The notes: a model not told the origin generated them from the letters alone. 64,000 nucleotides of DNA from Hyphomicrobiales bacterium (GCA_016185205.1 JACPOA010000035.1:62001-126000), one strand, 5' to 3'. Shown: positions 27,542-36,198, numbered from the stretch's first letter. Numbers and translations: made by a program.

Positions 27542-27593
27542 ATTAGGAGTACAAAATCCGGTAATTAGGAGTCAACTGCCCGGCAATTAGGAG
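27542..27593. repeat. Three ATTAGGAG direct repeats at exact 22-bp spacing
   Basis: ATTAGGAG occurs at 27542-27549, 27564-27571 and 27586-27593, with partly conserved flanks (CCGGTA/CCGGCA before the second and third copies). The spacing of two helical turns puts all copies on one DNA face. The array starts 27 bp upstream of the AAA/DUF4143 start codon and could be an operator for that gene or an iteron-like binding site. Confidence 0.6.
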
Positions 27594-27616
27594 CCATGGG
27601 AAGCTAAGTGTAGCTA

Positions 27617-27650
27617 TGTCCAGGGGCGGAATCGAACCACCGACACATAG
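27617..27650 (-). other. tRNA-like T-arm remnant inside a hairpin
   Basis: Read on the minus strand this stretch contains GGTGGTTCGATTCCGCC, a complete T-stem and T-loop of a tRNA, followed by an acceptor-like CCTGGAC but no CCA. The flanks ACATAGCT and AGCTATGT are perfect inverted repeats, so the piece folds as a long hairpin. No D-arm or anticodon arm is recognisable upstream. It looks like the 3' part of a tRNA left by an integration event, but the source tRNA is not in the window. The rest of 27660-27840 is AT-rich with nothing recognisable. Confidence 0.4.
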
Positions 27651-27842
27651 CTGCTCATGGGGACCCACAGCGACCACGCTCTACCCATTTTATGCGCGGC
27701 ACCAGCCAATGATCCGGAATTGGCCAAGGATCGCCTCCCAGGGGCACGCCGACCAAAATTCTTAAAAAATTTTCAGCCCAAAAATTCCTGAGCCTATAGC
27801 GAGCCTAGGATTCTTCGACTGAGCGCTAAGCTATTGAAATAA

Positions 27843-27919
27843 TGGCGCGCCCGAAGAGATTCGAACTCCTGACCCCCAGATTCGTAGTCTGGTGCTCTAT
27901 CCAGCTGAGCTACGGGCGC
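27843..27919 (-). tRNA. tRNA-Arg (anticodon ACG)
   Basis: On the minus strand the 77-nt sequence begins GCGCCCGTAGCTCAGCTGGA, has anticodon loop CTACGAA (anticodon ACG, decoding CGN after A-to-I editing), T-arm with GTTCGAATC, 3' acceptor CGGGCGC pairing all 7 bp, discriminator G and an encoded CCA at 27845-27843. The 3' end faces the accessory region at lower coordinates, which is the usual orientation for an integration target. Confidence 0.97.
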
Positions 27920-27962
27920 TGATGCCGCTGCCGGCTGACCGAGCCGCGGAACCGGGGCATAG

Positions 27963-28517
27963 CTATCGTCTAAGGCCACCATTGGCAAGGGTTGCCGGCG
28001 GTAATGCATCGGTTCGATTTTCGGCATGCGCCGCCCAGGCCAGCGCCTGGTTTTCGACGCGTATGCGCCAGGCGAGCAAGGCTGCATTGGCGATGGAAAA
28101 GACCAGCGCGAACAGCGGTAATCCTAGCGCCAACGGAACCACCGCGATCTCCAGCAACACGATCGCGTAGTTCGGATGCCGCAGCCAGCGATAGGGTCCG
28201 TGCGCGATCGGCGCTTCCCTCGGCTGCACGATCACCCGGGTGGTCCAGCGCCGCCCGAGGCTCGCGATCACCCACAGCCGGCCCACCTGCAGAACGATAA
28301 AGAGCGCGAGCCAGAGCGGATCGACGGCATGGTCGTGGCCGAGCATCCCCAAGCCGAGCAGCCAGAGTGCATGCAACGCCACCATCAGGGGATAATGAGC
28401 GGCACCGAATTCGACCCCGCCGACGGCGCGCAGCCGCCCGGTGTTCCATTGCGCGAGTCCGAGTTCGGCGAGCCGCTGCACGACCAGGAAGCCGATCAGC
28501 CAGGCCCCCTCAGCCAT
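27963..28517 (-). CDS. Isoprenylcysteine carboxyl methyltransferase (ICMT)-like membrane protein
   Basis: A 184-aa protein with about five hydrophobic segments. The C-terminal half has the SAM-binding pattern of ICMT-type membrane methyltransferases: APIAHGPYRWLRHPNYAIVLLE followed by a hydrophobic stretch and the RIRVENQAL charged motif near the end. Its start overlaps the polyketide synthase stop by 8 nt, so the two are co-translated. In Bacillus BpsA/BpsB and Streptomyces Srs operons a homologous pair makes methylated alkylpyrones or alkylresorcinols; the same role is likely here. Confidence 0.85.
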   Translation of the reverse strand: MAEGAWLIGFLVVQRLAELGLAQWNTGRLRAVGGVEFGAAHYPLMVALHALWLLGLGMLGHDHAVDPLWLALFIVLQVGRLWVIASLGRRWTTRVIVQPREAPIAHGPYRWLRHPNYAIVLLEIAVVPLALGLPLFALVFSIANAALLAWRIRVENQALAWAAHAENRTDALPPATLANGGLRR

Positions 28518-29559
28518 GTGTCGCTTCCAACGCCAGAAAGCTCGCGGTGAAGCCGGGGCCGAGCGCCGAGAGCACCACCTGGCCGCGCAAGCCGCGCTTG
28601 AGCGCACGGTCCAGCACGAACAGTACGCTCGGCGCCGACATGTTGCCGTGCCCGCGCAGCACCTCGCGCTCGTCGCGCAGCGTGCCCTTTTGCAGATCGA
28701 GCGCGGTTTCCACCGCATCGAGCACCTTGGCGCCGCCTGGATGGCAGATGAACTGCGGCGCCTCCAGTCTTGCTGCTTTCACGAAGCGGCGCGCGGGCGC
28801 CGCCAATCGCTGCTCAAGGAAGCGCGGCAATGAGCGCGACAGCACCACCCCGAAGCCAGCCGGATCGATGCTCCAGCCCATGATGTCGAGCGTGCCGGGC
28901 CAGGTGTGCTCGGCCGTCGCGCCGACGCGCAGCGCCGGCTGATCGTTCCGCTCGGCGCGCAGCACGATGGCGGCGGCGCCGTCGCCAAACAGCGCGGACG
29001 AAATCACGTCGGCCTTGGCCTCGCGGTCGGCGCGGAAGGCCAGCGTGCACAGCTCGACCACGACCACGAGGACGATCTCGCCCGGCTCGGCGCGCGCCAG
29101 CCGGGCGCCGATCGACAAACCGGAAACGCCGCCGGCGCAGCCAAGGCCGAACACCGGCACGCGCGTTGCGGACGGCTTGAACCCGAGTTGCGCGCCGACG
29201 CGCGCTTCCAGACTGGGCGTCGCGATTCCAGTGGAGGAGACGGTGACGATCACGTCGACGTCGCGCGCCGCTACCCCGGCACGGTCGAGCGCTGATTGCG
29301 CGGCCTGCACGAACAGTGCGCCGGCGCCTTCCAGATAGGCGTCGTTGCGCTCGCTCCAGTCATGCGGGTCTTCGAACCATCGAAGCGGCCGCACTGAATA
29401 GCGCCGCTCGATGCCGGCATTGACGAAGACATCGGCAAGCTTCGGATAGCGGGCAAACGATTTCGCGTAAATTTGGCGCGCCAATTCCATAACGGCCGGC
29501 TGCTCCAGCCGATGCGGCGGGACCGCGGTCGCGAGCAACGTTACCGGCGTCGAGGCCAT
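28510..29559 (-). CDS. Type III polyketide synthase (chalcone synthase-like)
   Basis: A 349-aa thiolase-fold enzyme with the complete triad: Cys141 (FGLGCAGGVSGL), His273 (FICHPGGAKVL) and Asn306 (RGHGNMSAPSVL). Length and the FGDGAAAIVL motif fit bacterial type III synthases that extend fatty acyl-CoA with malonyl-CoA to alkylpyrones or alkylresorcinols. ATG 29559 is chosen since MASTPVTLLATAVP matches the family start. It is followed by the overlapping ICMT-like gene. The product cannot be deduced from the sequence alone. Confidence 0.92.
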   Translation of the reverse strand: MASTPVTLLATAVPPHRLEQPAVMELARQIYAKSFARYPKLADVFVNAGIERRYSVRPLRWFEDPHDWSERNDAYLEGAGALFVQAAQSALDRAGVAARDVDVIVTVSSTGIATPSLEARVGAQLGFKPSATRVPVFGLGCAGGVSGLSIGARLARAEPGEIVLVVVVELCTLAFRADREAKADVISSALFGDGAAAIVLRAERNDQPALRVGATAEHTWPGTLDIMGWSIDPAGFGVVLSRSLPRFLEQRLAAPARRFVKAARLEAPQFICHPGGAKVLDAVETALDLQKGTLRDEREVLRGHGNMSAPSVLFVLDRALKRGLRGQVVLSALGPGFTASFLALEATHG

Positions 29560-29599
29560 GCCCCGTGTCCTCTGATATCGTCGACAATCGCCCGTATCA

Positions 29600-29654
29600 G
29601 ACGAACACCGCGGCGGGGCGGCGTGTTCCCCCACTTTTCAGGATCATGCGCTAT
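29600..29654. repeat. Partial palindromic repeat
   Basis: GAACACC ... GGCGTGTTC forms a hairpin around 29604-29629, followed by CACTTTTCAGGATCATGCGC, a degenerate copy of the right end (TTTTTCGGGATCATGCGC) of the repeat at 229-385. It lies between the polyketide synthase and histidine kinase genes. Confidence 0.45.
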
Positions 29655-31144
29655 GCCAGCGCCCGCTCCCCGCGACGGGAATTGAGATCGACCGCGCCGT
29701 CGGGGATGGTGATGCTGAAGGTCGCCCCGATGGTTCCCGGCACCAGGCGGATTTCGCCACCGTGCGCGCGCACCAATTCGGCGGCAATGGCGAGGCCCAA
29801 GCCGGTGCCGCCGGGCCGCGTGGAGCCCTGAAACGCCTGGAACATATGGGCGCGCGCTTTGTCGGACACGCCCGGCCCGGTATCCGACACCTCGATCACC
29901 ACCACGCTGCCTTCGCGCCGTCCGGTGATACGGATCTGATCGCGGGCCGGATCGCGCGCGCCGCGCGCCTCCAGCGCCTGCATCGCGTTGCGCGCGACAT
30001 TGACCAGCACGCGGAACAATTGATCGTGATCGGCTTCCACGGTGAGCCCGCGTTCCACCGCGACGATCCAGCGGGTCGGCACGTCGAGACCGAGGCCGAG
30101 CGCCTCGTGCACCTCCTCGATCAGCGGCTCGACTTCGATGGTCTTGCGCTCGGGTGGCGCCTCCTGCGCAGCGCCATAGGAAAGCGTGGACTGGCAGAAC
30201 GCGATTGCGCGCTCGAGCGCGCGCATCAGCTTGGGCGCGAAGCGCTGCACCTTCGGGTCGGGCAAATTCGACAGCTGGTCGGAAAACAGCTGCGCCGACG
30301 CCAGCAGATTGCGCAGGTCGTGATTGATCTTCGACACTGCCAGGCCGAGCGCCGCCAGCCGGTTCTTCTGATGCAGCATCGAGGCGAGCTCGCGCTGCAT
30401 GGCGGCGAGTTCTTCCTCGGCCGTGCCGATTTCATCGCGACGTCCGGAGCCGGCGATGATGAGCGACGAATTTTCCGGATCGGCGCGGAACGCCATCATG
30501 TTGGCGGTAACGCGTCCCATCGGCCGCACCAGCAGATAATGCAGCGCGAAGAACACCAGCATCGCCGTGACGCCGGAGATCACCAGCGACAGCAGCAGAA
30601 TGTTGACCGAAACCGTCAACATCGCTTTGCGCAGCGGCGCTTCGTCGAGAATGATCTCGAGAAAATCGCCACCCATCGGCGCCGGGCCAACCACTCGGAT
30701 CGCGTCACCCGGCTTGTCAAATAAAAGCACTTCGAATGCATCGTTGATGGCGCGCCACCACGACATATGACGCATGTCGATGTCGTGCTCGATCTTCGAC
30801 GGCACGTCGGAGGCGGCCAGCAGCCGGCGCTGGTCGCCCATCTTCATCGCCACCGCGCGGGCGCCGATGCTCTTGAGAACCGCCTTCGCCAGGCTTTCCG
30901 GCACCATGCCGCTCGGCGCCGCATCGAGCACCAGCGCGGCGGTGTGCGCGGCCGCCAGGCGATCGTTGAGCCAGTTGAGCCGGAAATTGGCGATCGACGG
31001 CACATAGATGAGAACTTCCGCCACCATCACGAACAGGATGGTGAGGAACAACAGCTTGCCGGACAGGCCAATGTGCAAGCGTCGCGCGGGGCGCGGCACA
31101 TCGAGCGCGGCAGATTCGTTCGTTGGCTCGGTTCCCGGTTCCAA
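29651..31144 (-). CDS. Membrane sensor histidine kinase (orphan)
   Basis: A 497-aa kinase. Two membrane segments (about residues 29-49 and 174-205) flank a periplasmic sensor of about 125 residues. A HAMP-like linker (VRPMGRVTANMMAFRADPENSS) is followed by a coiled segment, the H-box KINHDLRNLLAS and the HATPase_c domain with N-box NVARNAMQAL, G1 DTGPGV and G2 GGTGLGLAI. No response regulator gene is adjacent. TTG 31144 is the only start upstream of the first membrane segment. Its signal is unknown. It is preceded at 7 nt by the disulfide reductase gene, possibly one transcript. Confidence 0.9.
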   Translation of the reverse strand: MEPGTEPTNESAALDVPRPARRLHIGLSGKLLFLTILFVMVAEVLIYVPSIANFRLNWLNDRLAAAHTAALVLDAAPSGMVPESLAKAVLKSIGARAVAMKMGDQRRLLAASDVPSKIEHDIDMRHMSWWRAINDAFEVLLFDKPGDAIRVVGPAPMGGDFLEIILDEAPLRKAMLTVSVNILLLSLVISGVTAMLVFFALHYLLVRPMGRVTANMMAFRADPENSSLIIAGSGRRDEIGTAEEELAAMQRELASMLHQKNRLAALGLAVSKINHDLRNLLASAQLFSDQLSNLPDPKVQRFAPKLMRALERAIAFCQSTLSYGAAQEAPPERKTIEVEPLIEEVHEALGLGLDVPTRWIVAVERGLTVEADHDQLFRVLVNVARNAMQALEARGARDPARDQIRITGRREGSVVVIEVSDTGPGVSDKARAHMFQAFQGSTRPGGTGLGLAIAAELVRAHGGEIRLVPGTIGATFSITIPDGAVDLNSRRGERALA

Positions 31145-31151
31145 TCTCGCC

Positions 31152-32579
31152 TCAACCGAAGATTCGCAGCCAAGCTATGATGCGCCGCACCCAAGGGCGC
31201 GTCAAACTCGGCGCGAAGAAGTCGATGGCCGCGCGCTTGCCGATTTCCGACAGCGTCGGATAGGGCAGCACGATGCCGGTGAAAGCCCGGATATTGAGGC
31301 CTTGCGCGATCGCCAACGTCCAGGTCGCGATCAATTCGCCGGCCTGGGCGCCGACAATCGTCGCACCTAATATTTTGCCATTCTGTTTTGTTATGACCTT
31401 GATGTGGCCGTGGGTCTCGCGCTCGGCCTGCGCGCGATCGTTGTCATGATAGGGCCAGCGCAGAATACGGATCTTGATGCCGCGCTTGCGCGCCTCGGCC
31501 TCGGTCAGCCCGCTCTGCGCCAGTTCCGGCTCGGTATAGGTCACCCACGGTATAACGTCGTTGTTCACGCGCACCGGAAGACGGAACAGCGCATTCCGGA
31601 TCACCAGACCGGCGTGATAATTGGCGGCATGGGTGAACTGCAATTGTCCCGCCGCACAATCGCCGATCGCATGGACGCGCCGGTTGGCGGTCTTGAGTTT
31701 CTTGTTCACCGCAATGCCCGAACGATCGCTGCGGATGCCGGCGGCGTCGAGATTAAGCCCGTCAACCGTGGCTTTGCGCCCGGTGGCGACCAGCAGATGG
31801 CTGCCAGTGATGGTCTGCTCGGCGCCGGCGGTTTCGATCGTTGCCGTTACGGTAGCACCGGCGCGTGAGATACCGATGACATTGACGCCGCTGCGGATGA
31901 CGACGCCCTCGCGCTCGAGTTGATCGAGCACGATCATGGCGCATTCCGGATCGTCCTTGGCGAGCGGTGCGGCCTGCTCCAGCACAGTCACCGAACTCCC
32001 CAAGCGGCGGAAGGCCTGCGCCATTTCCAGACCGATGGGACCGGCGCCGATGACGATGAGATGCACCGGCCGCTCGGCAAGATCGAAAATCGTCTCGTTG
32101 GTGAAATAAGGCCCTTGCTCAAGCCCGGGAATCGGCGGCACCGCCGGTGTCGATCCGGTCGCGATCACGAACCGGCGCGCGCGGATTTCGATATCGCCGA
32201 CGACGAGCGTCCTGCGATCCTTGAATGTCGCGGCGCCTTGGATGACACGCACGCCGAGCCCGCTGAAGCGCTCGGCCGAGTCGTTGGGCGCGATCGCGGC
32301 GATCGCGTCATGCACGTGCGCGTGCACCTTGGCGAAATCGATGGTGGCGCCCGGCGCCGTCACGCCGAACACGCCGGCGCTTTGCATGAGCCGCGCGCGC
32401 TTGGCCGCCGCCAGCAAAGCCTTCGACGGCATGCAGCCGGTGTTGAGGCAGTCGCCGCCCATCTTGTGCTTCTCGATCAATACCGTCGGCACGCCGAACG
32501 CGGCCGCGGCGGCGGCAACCGACAGGCCGCCGGAGCCGGCGCCGATCACGCAAATGTCGGGTGTGAGGATTTCGGCCAT
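31152..32579 (-). CDS. Flavin disulfide reductase (dihydrolipoyl dehydrogenase / MerA-like)
   Basis: A 475-aa protein. FAD-binding GAGSGGLSVAAAAA, redox disulfide GGDCLNTGCMPSKAL, NAD-binding IGAGPIGLEMAQAFRRLGS, second FAD site RVHAIGDCA and a C-terminal dimerisation domain are all present. The C-terminal His-Glu pair of true dihydrolipoyl dehydrogenases is not seen: the usual HAHPTLSE position reads LPYPTLSE. The enzyme is therefore more likely a MerA-like or general pyridine nucleotide-disulfide oxidoreductase. ATG 32579 starts MAEILTPDICVIGAG. Substrate unknown. Confidence 0.88.
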   Translation of the reverse strand: MAEILTPDICVIGAGSGGLSVAAAAAAFGVPTVLIEKHKMGGDCLNTGCMPSKALLAAAKRARLMQSAGVFGVTAPGATIDFAKVHAHVHDAIAAIAPNDSAERFSGLGVRVIQGAATFKDRRTLVVGDIEIRARRFVIATGSTPAVPPIPGLEQGPYFTNETIFDLAERPVHLIVIGAGPIGLEMAQAFRRLGSSVTVLEQAAPLAKDDPECAMIVLDQLEREGVVIRSGVNVIGISRAGATVTATIETAGAEQTITGSHLLVATGRKATVDGLNLDAAGIRSDRSGIAVNKKLKTANRRVHAIGDCAAGQLQFTHAANYHAGLVIRNALFRLPVRVNNDVIPWVTYTEPELAQSGLTEAEARKRGIKIRILRWPYHDNDRAQAERETHGHIKVITKQNGKILGATIVGAQAGELIATWTLAIAQGLNIRAFTGIVLPYPTLSEIGKRAAIDFFAPSLTRPWVRRIIAWLRIFG

Positions 32580-32640
32580 TGCCTCTGAACTCTTGCCGGC
32601 AAACAATAACGTAAAAATCAGAATATCACGACGATGCGCA

Positions 32641-32716
32641 CTAGTGCCCCGTTTCCGAAGTTCGTGATACGTTGCAGCGCCCTCTGACACGAACTTCGGA
32701 AACAAAGGGGCACTAG
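32641..32716. repeat. Palindromic repeat unit A (CTAGTGCC ends)
   Basis: A 76-bp near-perfect palindrome with outer arms CTAGTGCCCC and GGGGCACTAG and inner arms GTTTCCGAAGTTCGTG and CACGAACTTCGGAAAC. Only about 20 bp in the centre is unpaired. It has no coding content. Confidence 0.85.
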
Positions 32717-32729
32717 CAAATATATGATT

Positions 32730-32807
32730 CTAGTGCCGCTTATCGATTTGAAGTTCCTGAACGAGCTTGCGGCAGGTGGTAAAGGAACTTCAAATCGGCG
32801 GCACTAG
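32730..32807. repeat. Palindromic repeat unit B (CTAGTGCC ends)
   Basis: A 78-bp palindrome with outer arms CTAGTGCCGC and GCGGCACTAG and inner arms CGATTTGAAGTTCCT and AGGAACTTCAAATCG. It has the same CTAGTGCC/GGCACTAG ends as unit A, 13 bp away, but different inner arms. Its last bases provide the TAG stop of the VTT gene. Confidence 0.85.
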
Positions 32808-33577
32808 CGCGCGCGCAGCCTCCGCACCACCACCGGCACCAGCGCCAGCAGCCCGAGCGCGACCAAAGCGCCGAGCAGCTGCGGCGTCAGAACGTCTCTT
32901 GCGTCGAAGGTCAGGTGGCAATCGGCATGACCGGCCGCGAGGCAGTCCTGGTACGAATTCTTCTGCGCCGTGATGACGCTGTCGAGGCCGGTCCCGGCGA
33001 AGGCATAGACCAGCGCGGCCGGGATGACGCCGAGCGCGGTCGCGGCCACGAAAGGCCCCAGCCGCACACCGGCGAAGGCCGGAACCAGATTGACCAGGAA
33101 GAACGGGAAGGCCGGCACCAGCCGCAGGAACAGCAGATAGCTGAAGGCATCGGCGCGGAAGCCTTGCGCCAGCTGCTGGGCACGCGGCCCGGCCCGCCGC
33201 AGCAAGGGCTCGCCAAGCGCGGTGCGCGCCAGCAGGAAGATGAGCGTCGCGCCCACCGTGGCCCCAATCACCGCGGCCGACGCCCCGACCGCAACCCCGA
33301 ACAGAAAACCGCCGCTGACCGTGAGCACCACCGCCCCCGGCACCGACAGGGCGACGGCCACAATATACAGGCCGACATAGGCAAACAGCGCGAGGATGCG
33401 ACGGTCGGTCACAAAGGCGCCAACAGCCTCACGGTTGGCGACCAGCGTTTCGAACGAAATGCCGCCTCTGCGGAAGGCGACAAAGGCCATAGCGGCGAGC
33501 AGGCCGACCGCGAGCAATGGCAGCAGCCGGCGGATCGGACCGCGCTGCCGGTCGGTGGGAGGCGAGCTGACGGCCAT
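32804..33577 (-). CDS. VTT/DedA-type (TVP38/TMEM64) membrane protein
   Basis: A 257-aa integral membrane protein. The VTT core spans about residues 50-200 (VALSVPGAVVLTVSGGFLFG, VGATLIFLLARTALG, FLRLVPAFPFFLVNLVPAFAGV), with the re-entrant P-rich motif of this family. A C-terminal membrane segment precedes a basic tail VVVRRLRAR. VTT proteins are linked to lipid scrambling or transport. ATG 33577 is preferred to the longer frame, whose extra N-terminus has no family similarity. The stop codon lies in a palindromic repeat. Confidence 0.85.
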   Translation of the reverse strand: MAVSSPPTDRQRGPIRRLLPLLAVGLLAAMAFVAFRRGGISFETLVANREAVGAFVTDRRILALFAYVGLYIVAVALSVPGAVVLTVSGGFLFGVAVGASAAVIGATVGATLIFLLARTALGEPLLRRAGPRAQQLAQGFRADAFSYLLFLRLVPAFPFFLVNLVPAFAGVRLGPFVAATALGVIPAALVYAFAGTGLDSVITAQKNSYQDCLAAGHADCHLTFDARDVLTPQLLGALVALGLLALVPVVVRRLRAR

Positions 33578-33809
33578 CCGCGCTGTATACACGAGCCATG
33601 CGCCCCGGCGGGGCGGTCTCACCGCCTTGTGAGCCAGTGTGACCGGGCGCCACGGGGCCGGTTTGGGGGCCGACGGTCGCATTGACGGGCCAAGCCCCCT
33701 CCCTTATAAGCCGCGCAAATCTTGTGCCGATCCGGGCGAATTCGGGTTTGATGGCGGTTTCAGGGGGCTTACCCTCGCCGCCACGGTGCGATCTGCGGAG
33801 AACTTAGTC

Positions 33810-33944
33810 GTGAAGCGGACTTATCAACCGAGCAAGCTCGTACGCAAACGCCGTCACGGTTTCCGGTCGCGCATGAGCACCACCGGCGGACGCAAGGTGC
33901 TGTCGGCCCGGCGCGCGCGCGGCCGCAAGCGGCTGAGCGCCTAA
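33810..33944 (+). CDS. rpmH: 50S ribosomal protein L34
   Basis: A 44-aa very basic protein, [20 protein letters not shown] at the start, ending GRKRLSA, the full-length L34 pattern. The start is GTG with GGAG 12 nt upstream. It is followed by rnpA and yidC in the order conserved across bacteria. Confidence 0.98.
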   Translation: MKRTYQPSKLVRKRRHGFRSRMSTTGGRKVLSARRARGRKRLSA

Positions 33945-33975
33945 CGGCGGCGATCCGGCCGCACGCACTGCTTCC

Positions 33976-34326
33976 ATGGAACGATTGAGGCAACGGGCGG
34001 ACTTTCTAGCCGCGGCAACCGGGATCAAGGTGCCGGCCACCGCGTTCGTGCTGCAAGCGCGCAAGCGGACCGATGACGGACCTGTGCGTTTCGGCTTTAC
34101 CGTATCGAAGAAGGTCGGAAACGCCGTCGAGCGCAACCGGGTCCGCCGCCGTTTGAAGGAAATCGTTCGGCTTTCGGATACAAACCGGATGCAGAGCGGA
34201 CATGATTATGTGCTAGTCGGCCGGCGGGCGGCGCTCAAGCTGCCGTTCGACCGGATCGCCCAGGACTTCGAGGGGGCGTTGCGGCGTATGCAGGCAGGAC
34301 GCAACGGCAACACGGGATCGCGATGA
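33976..34326 (+). CDS. rnpA: Ribonuclease P protein component
   Basis: A 116-aa basic protein that assists the RNase P RNA in 5' tRNA maturation. The RNR motif is in VGNAVERNRVRRRLKE (about residues 48-63), and FGFTVSKKVG precedes it as in the family. The N-terminus MERLRQRADFLAAA is typical. Its stop overlaps the yidC start by 4 nt. Confidence 0.96.
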   Translation: MERLRQRADFLAAATGIKVPATAFVLQARKRTDDGPVRFGFTVSKKVGNAVERNRVRRRLKEIVRLSDTNRMQSGHDYVLVGRRAALKLPFDRIAQDFEGALRRMQAGRNGNTGSR

Positions 34327-36155
34327 CCGACAACAAGAACACCATCCTCGCCATCGTGCTGTCGGCCCTCGTGCTGATCGGCTGGCAGTATTTCTTCGCC
34401 ATTCCGCAGGAGAAGGCGAAGCAGGAACAACTGCAAGCCCAGCAGCAGGCGCAAAAGCAGAGCCCGCAACAGCCGGCCCAAGTCGGCCAGCCGGCGCCCG
34501 CCGCGCAGCCGGGAGCGCCGCAGCCCCCGGGCCAGGCAACACAGCCATCCGTTGGCGACCCCGTCACACGTGCGGCCGCATTGGCGGCCTCGCCGCGCGT
34601 CGCGATCGCGACCGACAGCCTGCAAGGTTCGATCGCGCTCAAGGGCGGTCGCATCGACGATCTGGCGCTGCTCAAGTTCCGCGAGACGGTCGATCCGAAA
34701 TCGCCGCCGATCGTGCTGCTCTCACCGTCCGGCAGTTCCGCACCGTTCTACGCCGAGTTTGGCTGGACCGCCGCCGCCGGCGCCAGCTTGAAAGTCCCGA
34801 CCTCCGACACGCTGTGGAGGCAGTCAGGCTCGGGCGCGCTCAGCGTCGGCCATCCGGTGACGCTGACCTATGACGACGGCCAGGGCGTCGAATTCCGCCG
34901 CACCATCGCGGTCGACGACAAGTTCCTGTTCACCATCAAGGACGAGGTGGTGAACAAGAGCGCGAACCCGGTCACGCTTTATCCTTACGGACTGATTTCG
35001 CGTCACGGCACGCCGCAGACGCTGGGTTACTATATTTTGCACGAAGGTTTGATCGGCAAGTTTGGCGACAAGGGCTCGGAGGAAGTCACCTACTCAAGTA
35101 TCGAGGACAAGAAGCTCCTGAAATTTGACGCCACAAACGCCTGGCTTGGCATTACGGACAAATACTGGGCCGCCGTGCTGGTGCCCAAAAACGACGCCCA
35201 TGTGATCGCGAATTTCAAGGCCGTCGCACTCGGTACGCTCAAGGCCTATCAGACCGACTACCTGCTCGACGCACAGACCATCGCGCCCGGCGCGACCGGA
35301 TCGGCGGAAGCGCGGCTATTTGCCGGCGCCAAGGAAGTCCGAGTTGTCAATGAATACGAGAAAAAACTCGACCTCAATCATTTCGATCTGCTGATCGACT
35401 GGGGCTGGTTCTACTTCATCACCAAGCCGCTATTTCAGTTGATCGACTACCTTTTCCATCTGGTCGGAAATTTCGGCTTGGCGATTTTGATCGTCACCGT
35501 GCTGATCAAGATCGCCTTCTTCCCGCTCGCCAATAAATCCTACGCCTCGATGGCGAAGATGAAGGCGGTACAGCCGCAGATGACGGCGCTGCGCGAACGC
35601 TATCCAGACGACAAGGCCAAGCAGCAGCAAGAGCTGATGGAGCTGTACAAGAGAGAGAAGATCAACCCGCTGGCCGGTTGCCTGCCGATCGTGGTGCAGA
35701 TCCCGGTGTTTTTCTCGCTCTACAAGGTGCTGTTCGTCACCATCGAGATGCGGCACGCGCCGTTCTTCGGCTGGATCAAGGATCTGTCCGCGCCGGATCC
35801 GACCAACATCTTCAATCTGTTCGGGCTGATTCCGTTCGACCCGACCGTTATCCCCTTGTTCGGCCAGTTCCTGCATCTCGGTGCCTGGCCGCTGATCATG
35901 GGCGTGACCATGTGGGCGCAGATGAAGCTCAATCCGGCGCCGCCCGATCCGACCCAGAAGATGATCTTCGACTGGATGCCGGTGATCTTCACCTTCATGC
36001 TGGCGACCTTCCCGGCCGGGCTGGTGATCTACTGGGCCTGGAACAACTCGTTGTCGGTGCTCCAGCAGAGCGTGATCATGCAAAAGCATGGCGCCAAGAT
36101 CGAACTGCTCGACAACATCAAAGCGATGTTCACGAAGAAGAAGACGCAAGGGTAG
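34323..36155 (+). CDS. yidC: Membrane protein insertase YidC
   Basis: A 610-aa insertase that integrates inner-membrane proteins with or without Sec. It has an N-terminal membrane anchor (residues 8-25), a Gln/Pro-rich linker, the periplasmic P1 beta domain (about 90-345), and the conserved five-span core starting FFYFIT-type at about 360 (WFYFITKPLFQLIDYLF), with the cytoplasmic C1 helical hairpin (YASMAKMKAVQPQM, ERYPDDKAKQQQELMELYKRE) and GCLPIVVQIPVF. The C-terminus is Lys-rich. yidD, often present between rnpA and yidC, is absent here. Confidence 0.98.
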   Translation: MTDNKNTILAIVLSALVLIGWQYFFAIPQEKAKQEQLQAQQQAQKQSPQQPAQVGQPAPAAQPGAPQPPGQATQPSVGDPVTRAAALAASPRVAIATDSLQGSIALKGGRIDDLALLKFRETVDPKSPPIVLLSPSGSSAPFYAEFGWTAAAGASLKVPTSDTLWRQSGSGALSVGHPVTLTYDDGQGVEFRRTIAVDDKFLFTIKDEVVNKSANPVTLYPYGLISRHGTPQTLGYYILHEGLIGKFGDKGSEEVTYSSIEDKKLLKFDATNAWLGITDKYWAAVLVPKNDAHVIANFKAVALGTLKAYQTDYLLDAQTIAPGATGSAEARLFAGAKEVRVVNEYEKKLDLNHFDLLIDWGWFYFITKPLFQLIDYLFHLVGNFGLAILIVTVLIKIAFFPLANKSYASMAKMKAVQPQMTALRERYPDDKAKQQQELMELYKREKINPLAGCLPIVVQIPVFFSLYKVLFVTIEMRHAPFFGWIKDLSAPDPTNIFNLFGLIPFDPTVIPLFGQFLHLGAWPLIMGVTMWAQMKLNPAPPDPTQKMIFDWMPVIFTFMLATFPAGLVIYWAWNNSLSVLQQSVIMQKHGAKIELLDNIKAMFTKKKTQG

Positions 36156-36198
36156 CCGGCGGCGGGCGGCACATAAGCAAAACGCATAAGAAGTTGTC

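Noticed and set aside
27542-27593. CRISPR array
   Set aside because: Only three short identical 8-bp units with partly conserved spacers; no cas genes in the window.
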